A stretch of DNA of 11,006 bases. It comes from Treponema sp. GTDB lineage: Bacteria > Spirochaetota > Spirochaetia > Treponematales > Treponemataceae. The position numbers and the translations under genes are program-made. The stretch lies in NCBI GenBank assembly GCA_016297415.1, contig JAEDGQ010000066.1:1-11006 (forward strand). The letters run 5' to 3'. Below the pieces are notes generated by a model. That model saw only the letters and a list, made by a program, of their open reading frames with translations. It searched no databases and was not told the origin of the DNA. The first letter of the stretch is position 1. The number at the start of each line of letters is the position of its first letter. Below are positions 1-5,296 of this stretch, piece after piece.

Positions 1-15
1 TTTTGCGAAGCAAAA
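1..15. repeat. Short perfect hairpin at left edge
   Basis: TTTTGC-GAA-GCAAAA is a perfect 6-bp stem with a 3-nt loop at the very edge of the window. It may be the tail of a terminator or intergenic repeat belonging to a gene outside the window. Nothing else is evident between here and the palindrome at 97. Confidence 0.35.
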
Positions 16-96
16 AGCCACCCAAAGAACAAAAATTTAAAACTCCACATTTGTCCTAATAATAAAAAACGATTTATTCTCTTTTGCAGAAAGTTC

Positions 97-111
97 ATAA
101 CTTAAAGTTAT
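97..111. promoter_or_regulatory. 15-bp palindrome upstream of MATE promoter
   Basis: ATAACTT-A-AAGTTAT is a perfect palindrome with 7-bp arms around one base. It ends 13 nt before the -35 box of the MATE gene. Its size and position fit a dimeric regulator site, but the AT-rich context means chance is possible. No regulator gene lies next to it. Confidence 0.35.
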
Positions 112-124
112 TATGGTAATCAAT

Positions 125-153
125 TTGAAAAAAAAATGACAAAAAACTAAAAT
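125..153 (+). promoter_or_regulatory. Sigma-70-like promoter of first MATE gene, predicted leaderless
   Basis: TTGAAA (125-130), a 17-bp spacer, then TAAAAT (148-153). The ATG at 161 follows after only 7 nt, so transcription should begin at or next to the start codon. No Shine-Dalgarno sequence precedes the ATG. The motifs and spacing are seen; leaderless transcription is inferred. Confidence 0.65.
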
Positions 154-160
154 AAAAAAC

Positions 161-1585
161 ATGGAAAAAACTAATGCAGACACAGTTACAGAGATGACAA
201 CAAAACCTGTAGGCAGATTAATCATAAAACTTGCAGTTCCTACAATAATTACAATGATGGTTACTGCAATTTACAATACTGCAGATACCTTCTTTGTAAG
301 CCAGATTGGTACAGAAGCTTCCGGGGCAGTGGGCGTTATTTTTTCACTTATGACTATGATTCAGGCCGGTGGTTTTATGATTGGTATGGGCTCTGGTTCA
401 ATTACAAGCCGGGCTCTTGGACACGGGGATCTGAAAAAAGCCAGTGTATACTGTTCAACAGCTCTTGTATTCGCCTTCAGTCTTGGCACTCTGCTTCTGA
501 TACTTGGAACAATCTTTAATGAACCTCTTATCCGCTCTCTTGGAGCTACAGAAACAATTCTTCCATATGCCCAGGATTACGGTCGGTACATTCTTTTTGC
601 CTGCCCTTTTATGATGACATCTTTTGTAATGAACAACCAGCTTCGTTTTCAGGGAAAAGCTGCTTTTGCCATGGTTGGTATGGTTACAGGTGGTATTCTT
701 AACATGTTTCTGGATCCGCTTTTTATCTTTGTTTTTAAACTTGGCATTTCGGGAGCAGCTATTGCAACTCTTGTAAGTCAGTTCACCAGTTTTTGTATCC
801 TGTCCTGGATGTTTGTTTTTAAAAGATCAGCCGTTGAATTCTCCTTCAAAAACACAGGACGCAGGCTTTCAATTTATACGGACATAATAACAACAGGTCT
901 TCCAAGTCTGTTCCGTCAGGGAATGTCCAGCGTCAGCTCAATTTTTATGAATCTTGGAGCTGCCAGATATGGTGCCCTTTTAACTGGATTTGCAATTGCA
1001 GGAACAGCAATGACAACTAAACAGACAGCAGACGCAGCTGTTGCAGGCATGGCCATTACAAACAGAATTTGTATGCTTTTGATGAGTGTTGCAATTGGAG
1101 TGGGTCAGGGATTTCAGCCTGTATGCGGCATGAATCTGGGTGCAAAAAAATATGACAGAGTACGCCAGGCTGTAAGTTTTATGGTCAAATTAAATACAAT
1201 TTTGATGACAATTTTTGCTATTGTGGTATTCATTTTTGCTCCACAGCTTACAAAATCTTTCCGGGATGATCCTGCTGTAATTGCAGTTGCCACACTTGCC
1301 CTGAGATTCAGCTGCTGTGTTCTTCCATTCCATTCAATAATATTTGGAACAAATATGCTTCTTCAGGTAGCCGGCGTCAAAATCAAGGCAACAGTTCTTT
1401 CATCTATGCGTCAGGGAATCGTATTTGTACCCGTAATTCTTCTGCTGCCTCTTATAACAACATACTTCTTTTCCAACGGCATTTTAGGAATCCAGCTTAC
1501 ACCTGCAGTCAGCGATTTGATTTCGGCCCTTATAGCTCTGCCTTTTATGATTATTTACCTGAAGAATCTGGAAAAGGAAAAATAA
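161..1585 (+). CDS. MATE family efflux transporter (MepA-like)
   Basis: An inner-membrane multidrug and toxin extrusion protein that would export organic cations or metabolites using a Na+ or H+ gradient. The 474 residues match the usual 440-480 with about 12 hydrophobic segments. Family signatures are NTADTFFVSQIG near residues 39-50, the glycine- and serine-rich GMGSGSITSRALG at 75-87, NNQLRFQGK at 158-166 with NMFLDPLFIF at 181-190, and GQGFQPVCGMNLGAKK at 315-330, its counterpart in the second half. The first part most resembles the MepA-like subgroup by memory. The ATG at 161 is chosen because a TTGAAA/TAAAAT promoter sits 7 nt upstream; there is no Shine-Dalgarno sequence. It is a single gene, 84 nt before the dGTPase, which has its own promoter. 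Substrate cannot be read from sequence. Confidence 0.93.
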   Translation: MEKTNADTVTEMTTKPVGRLIIKLAVPTIITMMVTAIYNTADTFFVSQIGTEASGAVGVIFSLMTMIQAGGFMIGMGSGSITSRALGHGDLKKASVYCSTALVFAFSLGTLLLILGTIFNEPLIRSLGATETILPYAQDYGRYILFACPFMMTSFVMNNQLRFQGKAAFAMVGMVTGGILNMFLDPLFIFVFKLGISGAAIATLVSQFTSFCILSWMFVFKRSAVEFSFKNTGRRLSIYTDIITTGLPSLFRQGMSSVSSIFMNLGAARYGALLTGFAIAGTAMTTKQTADAAVAGMAITNRICMLLMSVAIGVGQGFQPVCGMNLGAKKYDRVRQAVSFMVKLNTILMTIFAIVVFIFAPQLTKSFRDDPAVIAVATLALRFSCCVLPFHSIIFGTNMLLQVAGVKIKATVLSSMRQGIVFVPVILLLPLITTYFFSNGILGIQLTPAVSDLISALIALPFMIIYLKNLEKEK

Positions 1586-1628
1586 AGTTTCTTTTCAATT
1601 AATGTAAAGGAAATATTTTTCTCACCTG

Positions 1629-1666
1629 AGACAGTATATGTCCCTCCTATATGTGCTATACTGTCT
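1629..1666. promoter_or_regulatory. 10-bp inverted repeat over the dGTPase extended -10 promoter
   Basis: AGACAGTATA (1629-1638) and TATACTGTCT (1657-1666) are perfect inverted repeats separated by 18 nt. The right arm contains a -10 box, TATACT (1657-1662), preceded by TG at 1654-1655, so it is an extended -10 (TGnTATACT). There is no good -35 box, which extended -10 promoters can do without. The -10 ends 7 nt before the ATG at 1670. The layout fits an operator that would block RNA polymerase, or a hairpin if transcription starts further upstream. Confidence 0.5.
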
Positions 1667-1669
1667 TAT

Positions 1670-2944
1670 ATGAAAGATTCTTTTGCTACAGTACGAACTG
1701 ACGAACTTAATCACAAATGGCAGGATGCTGTCCGCCGGGAAATTCCAATTTACAGCCGCGGAAATTCCATACGCTCGGATTTTGACAGAGATTACACCAG
1801 ACTTCTTCACAGTCAGGCTTACAGCCGTCTTAAACATAAAACCCAGGTTTTTTATTCACCTCACAATGATCATGTATGCACCAGAATGGAACATGTTCTT
1901 CATGTTGCCTCTGTAGCCGGAACAATTGCAAAGTATCTTGGCTTAAATCAGGAACTTACTCAGGCAATTGCCATAGGCCATGATATTGGTCACGCTCCTT
2001 TCGGTCACACTGGAGAAGACATCTTAAACAGCCTTATGGCCCAGCGTCCTGGAGTTAATGCTCCTAAAAAATTCTGGCATGAACGGAATTCACTTTTTTT
2101 TGCTGATTACATAGAAACTTTAAGCGATCCAAATGGAACAGAAAAACCCCTGAACCTGACTTACGCAGTTCGAGATGGTCTTATCTGTCATTGCGGAGAA
2201 ATAGATCAGCAGGGAGTTAAGCCGCGTAACGAAGTTATGAATCTTTACGACATTAAGCGTCCTGGAGTTGTTCAGCCTTTTACCTGGGAAGGATGTGTTG
2301 TAAAACTCAGTGATAAAATAGCTTTTCTGGGAAGAGACCTTCAGGATGCACGCCGCTATCATATGCTCGATATGGGCTGTTACCGTCAGCTTAGAGAAAT
2401 CGTAGGAAGCACTCTTGGAATGACTAAAACCGGTGAAACCATAAGTCACTCAAGCGGCAAAGCAGTAAATACAACAGTTTTGATTAATGATATGATTGTT
2501 GATCTTTGCCAGCAGTCCAGTCCTGAAGCCGGTCTCTGTTTCTCGGATCCATACTTCAGATTCATTACTGAACTTAAAAAATTCAGCTATGAAAAAATCT
2601 ACAGCCACTGGCGTCTTGTAGAATTCAAAAAGTACGCTGAAAATGTTCTCGGCACAATTTTTGGAGTTCTTATGAGAACTCAGACTTTTGCAAAAAACGG
2701 AAGAATTCCATCAAGCATGAGATATTACAAAAATCTCTGTTCAACTTTTGAAGACTGGCTTATCCGCTATTCAAATTACATTCCAGACGAATATCCGGAC
2801 CGTAAAAAAACAATGAAATACGATACACCAGTTGTGTTTGATGTAAGTGATTACGAAAGCTACCAGAAATGTGTAATTGAATATATTTCGGGAATGACTG
2901 ACGCTTACGCCATCGAATGTTACAACGAAATTATCAATTTTTAA
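1670..2944 (+). CDS. dgt: Deoxyguanosinetriphosphate triphosphohydrolase (HD-domain dGTPase)
   Basis: This cytoplasmic HD-superfamily enzyme cleaves dGTP, or dNTPs more generally, to the deoxynucleoside and tripolyphosphate and so tunes the dNTP pool. The 424 residues are full length for the shorter bacterial dGTPase-like group. Metal ligands are visible: H75 in TRMEH, H104-D105 in IGHDIGHAPFGH, and D215 in KLSDKIAFLGRDLQDA. Also typical are the early SRLKHKTQVF block (52-61) and the HAPFGHTGE block (108-116). The ATG at 1670 has no Shine-Dalgarno sequence and lies 7 nt after an extended -10 box set in an inverted repeat, which suggests regulation. The 3' end overlaps the convergent peptidase gene by 11 nt. 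Family assignment is firm; the exact nucleotide preference is not. Confidence 0.93.
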   Translation: MKDSFATVRTDELNHKWQDAVRREIPIYSRGNSIRSDFDRDYTRLLHSQAYSRLKHKTQVFYSPHNDHVCTRMEHVLHVASVAGTIAKYLGLNQELTQAIAIGHDIGHAPFGHTGEDILNSLMAQRPGVNAPKKFWHERNSLFFADYIETLSDPNGTEKPLNLTYAVRDGLICHCGEIDQQGVKPRNEVMNLYDIKRPGVVQPFTWEGCVVKLSDKIAFLGRDLQDARRYHMLDMGCYRQLREIVGSTLGMTKTGETISHSSGKAVNTTVLINDMIVDLCQQSSPEAGLCFSDPYFRFITELKKFSYEKIYSHWRLVEFKKYAENVLGTIFGVLMRTQTFAKNGRIPSSMRYYKNLCSTFEDWLIRYSNYIPDEYPDRKKTMKYDTPVVFDVSDYESYQKCVIEYISGMTDAYAIECYNEIINF

Positions 2945-3977
2945 AAGCAATAAGTTCCGGGTGATATTCAAAATGCATATTGTCGAATATTACCCAGTTT
3001 CCGCCCCAGATAAAGCCTTCACTTTCAAAAATATCAATGACTTTCTGAGGTGGATTCCAACGCTTGTTTACAGGAGTCAGCATCCAGTTTTCCGGATCTT
3101 TATCTTTTGTCCAGCTCCAGAAAATAGCTTTACCATTCAATCGCGTTGGAAGAACATCAACTGCAATTCCGTAGGTATGAAAAGATTTACGGCCTGTTCC
3201 CTCAATAACACGCCAGTTGTATGCATCTGTGGATTTAAGACTCTGAATAAAAGTTTTAATTTCAGAATCTTTTTCAGCTTCTTTATAAATATCCGATTCA
3301 ACTTTTTTTAAAGGACCAAGAATTCTTTCGTGAACTTTTGTTTTATGACCAAGAAAAGTTGTACGGACAATATGATCCTCGATTATTACCTGTGATTTTG
3401 CAGCATATAAAAAATCGAAAAAGAACATTGGAGTACCGCCGCCGTTTTTGCGGTTTTCGGCAGAAGAAAAAACTTTTATCCGTTCAATTTCTTCAGCCGT
3501 CATTAATGCAGGATCTTTCATTTTCTGGTATTTGTAAATCAAAGGCCAGTATTTATCCCTGTTTTCCAGTTCCTCTTCAGGTAAAAGACGACCTTCTGCC
3601 CAGTAAAAAGATGCCCGTTTTCTAGCCGGTTTTCCTGGTACAACGGGAGCTGTAATATTTACAAGCCAGTCCTTTTTTTCTTTCACATAAACAGTTTCAA
3701 ATAAAACATCGGAATAACATTTACGGAGAATGTTCAACTGTTCAGGTTCTTCCGGCAAAACTTTTTTTTGAGAAGCTGCCTGATTGAGATGATTTGGAAG
3801 ATGGTCAGAAACAACACCTGCAGAACCAGTAATTTTTTCTTTTGTGGAAGCCTTAAAAAACTCAAGTCCTGTAATAAGAGTTCCATTAAATAAATCAAAC
3901 TGCTCATCAAGAATAAGGGCGGCATCAAGAAGGAGAAAGAGGCTTAAAACAATTATAAGAATCCGTCTGAATTTCAT
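2934..3977 (-). CDS. Membrane-anchored M15-family zinc peptidase (VanY/D,D-carboxypeptidase-like)
   Basis: This is a probable peptidoglycan-peptide hydrolase acting outside the cytoplasmic membrane. Residues 1-22 (MKFRR then a run of I, V and L) form a signal peptide or membrane anchor. The catalytic domain is C-terminal, about residues 240-345. It has the M15 zinc pattern: H267 and D274 in SFHTYGIAVDVLP (H-x6-D), and H335 in MHFEYHPE after the WGGNW stretch. The 200 or so residues between anchor and catalytic domain match nothing I recognise; they are rich in charged residues and include the KRASFYWAEGR block (120-130). The start codon at 3977 follows a possible -10 box by 8 nt. The gene is divergent from the SUMF1 gene. 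D,D-carboxypeptidase and endopeptidase activity cannot be told apart here. Confidence 0.82.
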   Translation of the reverse strand: MKFRRILIIVLSLFLLLDAALILDEQFDLFNGTLITGLEFFKASTKEKITGSAGVVSDHLPNHLNQAASQKKVLPEEPEQLNILRKCYSDVLFETVYVKEKKDWLVNITAPVVPGKPARKRASFYWAEGRLLPEEELENRDKYWPLIYKYQKMKDPALMTAEEIERIKVFSSAENRKNGGGTPMFFFDFLYAAKSQVIIEDHIVRTTFLGHKTKVHERILGPLKKVESDIYKEAEKDSEIKTFIQSLKSTDAYNWRVIEGTGRKSFHTYGIAVDVLPTRLNGKAIFWSWTKDKDPENWMLTPVNKRWNPPQKVIDIFESEGFIWGGNWVIFDNMHFEYHPELIAFKN

Positions 3978-3985
3978 TAACTTAA

Positions 3986-4014
3986 ATTATTAAACAAGTT
4001 TTAAATAATGAAAA
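3986..4014 (-). promoter_or_regulatory. Candidate promoter of the M15 peptidase gene
   Basis: Read on the minus strand: TTTTCA (4014-4009), a 17-bp spacer, AATAAT (3991-3986), then 8 nt to the ATG at 3977. The -35 box matches the consensus at 4 of 6 positions and the -10 at 5 of 6. It abuts the divergent promoter of the SUMF1 gene. No Shine-Dalgarno sequence is seen, so a leaderless or nearly leaderless mRNA is possible. Confidence 0.45.
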
Positions 4015-4015
4015 G

Positions 4016-4045
4016 TGGACTGTCCTGAAAAAAATCTGTTACAAT
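4016..4045 (+). promoter_or_regulatory. Promoter of SUMF1-domain gene, predicted leaderless with GTG start
   Basis: TGGACT (4016-4021), an 18-bp spacer and TACAAT (4040-4045), followed by 7 nt to the GTG at 4053. The -10 box matches the consensus at 5 of 6 positions and the -35 at 4 of 6. The spacing from -10 to start codon is the same as for the first MATE gene and the dGTPase, and this supports GTG rather than the later in-frame ATG at 4092. Confidence 0.5.
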
Positions 4046-4052
4046 TCATTTC

Positions 4053-4850
4053 GTGGAAAAAAAATCTTTATACAGACAATTTCTAAAACTTATGGTTTTC
4101 TTTTATACCATAACCAGCATTTACGGTCAGAAAAAAGACTCTCCTGTCCTTCAAACCTATACTCTTAATGAAGAAAATTCTTTTACCATGATAACTGTCC
4201 CTGGAAAAAACTACAGCATTGGCCAGACAGAAGTAACACAGGCTCTCTACCAGGCTGTTATGGAAGATAATCCCAGCAATTTTGGAAATGGAGAAAATCC
4301 TCCTGTTGACGGAATCAACTGGTACGACGCCATAGTTTTCTGCAACAAACTTAGTCTGCTCTTAAACAAAACTCCTGCCTATTCAGTAAACGGTGTGACA
4401 GATCCAGATGAATGGGGATATGAACCGCACGGCGCCACAAGCCTTCCGGAAATGGCACAAGTTGACTGGAATACAGAAGCTGACGGATTCAGACTTCCAA
4501 CAGAAGAAGAATGGGAATACGCAGCTGCAGCAGGAACAGATTCAAAATATGCCGGAGAAAATCTGAAGGACTCTGCCTGGTACAGAAAAAATTCAGATTT
4601 TACTCCACAGTCTGTGGCCACAAAAGCTCCCAACAAATGGGGCTTATATGATATGAGTGGCAATGTGTGGGAATGGGTCTGGGATAAATACAAAAAAGAC
4701 TCAATTTACCGGGTTTACAAAGGTGGAAGCAGTTCATCAGACAAGAAGCTGTGCCAGATAAAATTCCAGGGGCATCATTATCCAAGCAGAAATGCCATGT
4801 GCTACTCTTACCTGCTTTTTGGCTTTAGAATTGCCCGGGGAGCAAAATAA
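4053..4850 (+). CDS. Exported SUMF1 / formylglycine-generating-enzyme-like protein, probably not a true FGE
   Basis: The protein has 265 residues. Residues 1-25 form a signal peptide (MEKKSLYRQFLK, then a hydrophobic run ending near YGQ), so it is exported. The rest is one SUMF1 (FGE-sulfatase) domain: IGQTEVTQALYQAVM (56-70), PVDGINWYDAIVFCNKLS (84-101), GFRLPTEEEWEYAA (145-158), NKWGLYDMSGNVWEWVWD (194-211), a GGS core at 224-226 and a final FGFRIARG. In true FGE two cysteines follow GGS. By manual alignment here the first is serine (S229) and only the second remains (C234), and the following arginine-rich block is replaced. I therefore infer a fold kept for another, perhaps binding, role. 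No sulfatase gene is nearby. The GTG start is chosen from promoter spacing and because it supplies the basic n-region of the signal peptide. Confidence 0.85.
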   Translation: MEKKSLYRQFLKLMVFFYTITSIYGQKKDSPVLQTYTLNEENSFTMITVPGKNYSIGQTEVTQALYQAVMEDNPSNFGNGENPPVDGINWYDAIVFCNKLSLLLNKTPAYSVNGVTDPDEWGYEPHGATSLPEMAQVDWNTEADGFRLPTEEEWEYAAAAGTDSKYAGENLKDSAWYRKNSDFTPQSVATKAPNKWGLYDMSGNVWEWVWDKYKKDSIYRVYKGGSSSSDKKLCQIKFQGHHYPSRNAMCYSYLLFGFRIARGAK

Positions 4851-4852
4851 AA

Positions 4853-4894
4853 AAACACCACCTGAATAAATTTTACTCTATTCAAATGGTGTTT
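4853..4894. terminator. Bidirectional terminator hairpin between SUMF1 gene and groEL region
   Basis: AAACACCA (4853-4860) pairs with TGGTGTTT (4887-4894), and inside a 2-nt mismatch TGAATA (4863-4868) pairs with TATTCA (4879-4884); the loop is 10 nt. On the minus strand the stem runs into seven Ts then ATTTT, a strong intrinsic terminator for transcripts coming from groEL. On the plus strand the tail is TTTGTTAATT, weaker but directly after the SUMF1 stop codon. Confidence 0.75.
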
Positions 4895-4902
4895 GTTAAT
4901 TC

Positions 4903-4921
4903 AGTCTTTAACAGACTTTTT
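4903..4921 (+). terminator. Weak second hairpin with T-run
   Basis: AGTCT-TTAAC-AGACT followed by TTTT. The 5-bp stem is weak, but it stands just behind the main terminator of the SUMF1 gene and could back it up. It overlaps the stop codon of the small minus-strand ORF. Confidence 0.3.
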
Positions 4922-5021
4922 CAGTGGCCTTGATTTTTACTCCAGTGCCTTTCTTTCTGTAAATAAATTTAACAGACAAAAAATCCGGGGATGACCAATA
5001 AGTAATGACTGTAGCGGTCAT
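4908..5021 (-). CDS. Possible 37-residue basic small protein or gene remnant
   Basis: I do not recognise this ORF. It reads MTATVITYWSS through FIYRKKGTG to KIKATEKVC and stop; the C-terminal half is lysine-rich, with codons (GAA, AAA) like neighbouring genes. An AAGGA precedes the ATG by 4 nt, but both that site and the first codons lie in the palindromic repeat at 5016-5063. The strong terminator at 4853-4894 follows within 14 nt, so it would be the last unit of a groEL transcript. An in-frame TAG lies 48 nt upstream of the ATG, so it is not part of a larger intact gene. It may be a real small protein, the surviving 3' end of a gene whose front was replaced by repeats, or chance. Confidence 0.25.
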   Translation of the reverse strand: MTATVITYWSSPDFLSVKFIYRKKGTGVKIKATEKVC

Positions 5022-5063
5022 TGAGTCCTTCGACAGGTGGTTCCTGAGCCTGTCGAAATGACC
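5016..5063. repeat. Palindromic intergenic repeat, unit 1 (REP-like)
   Basis: TTCGACAGG (5029-5037) and CCTGTCGAA (5049-5057) form a perfect 9-bp stem with an 11-nt loop. Outside them GGTCAT (5016-5021) pairs with ATGACC (5058-5063), leaving a 7-nt bulge on the left. The GGTCATT arm can also pair with AATGAC at 5004-5009. The core TGAGCCTGTCGAAA returns in inverted orientation in the next unit. The form is that of a REP-type dispersed palindrome. Confidence 0.65.
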
Positions 5064-5077
5064 ATTGCACTAAATAT

Positions 5078-5102
5078 GGTGGTTTCGACAAGCTCAACCA
5101 CC
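5078..5102. repeat. Palindromic intergenic repeat, unit 2 (inverted relative to unit 1)
   Basis: GGTGGTT (5078-5084) and AACCACC (5096-5102) form a perfect 7-bp stem with an 11-nt loop. Its reverse complement aligns with unit 1: both read GGTGGTT, then TGAGC(C or T)TGTCGAAA (unit 2 lacks the first T), then a sequence ending in ACC. The two units thus form a head-to-head pair 14 nt apart. Confidence 0.6.
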
Positions 5103-5127
5103 GCAAGTTGAACTTTTTGGACAGCCC

Positions 5128-5296
5128 CTTTTCTGAATTAATAATCCATTCCAGACATTCGCCTTTGGCGAAGTCCACGAGTTTTCTGACGAAAACTCGC
5201 TTTTCTGAATTAATAATCCATTCCGGACATTCGCCTTTGGCGAAGTCCACGAGTTTTCTGACGAAAACTCGCTTTACTGAATTAATAATCCATTCC
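5128..5296. repeat. 72-bp tandem repeat, 2.35 copies, carrying the groEL 3' end
   Basis: Copy 1 (5128-5199) and copy 2 (5200-5271) are identical but for A/G at 5153/5225. A partial third copy (5272-5296, one mismatch) is the true end of groEL. Each unit holds, read on the minus strand, GGAATGGATTATTAATTCAG, that is the last groEL codons plus stop and 3' flank, and two hairpins: CGAGTTTTC-loop-GAAAACTCG (9-bp stem, 4-nt loop; 5178-5199 and 5250-5271) and TTCGCC-TTT-GGCGAA (6-bp stem; 5158-5172 and 5230-5244). Neither hairpin has a T-run, so they are not intrinsic terminators. They may stabilise the groEL mRNA 3' end. Confidence 0.9.

Noticed and set aside
37..225. A 62-codon minus-strand frame at the left end
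   Set aside because: It overlaps the MATE promoter and start, has low-complexity hydrophobic and asparagine/lysine composition, and lacks a start signal.
2120..2449. A 109-codon minus-strand frame inside the dGTPase gene
   Set aside because: It is antisense to conserved catalytic-domain coding sequence, with no family resemblance.
5128..5296. CRISPR array
   Set aside because: The copies are directly adjacent with no variable spacers, and one copy is the groEL coding end.
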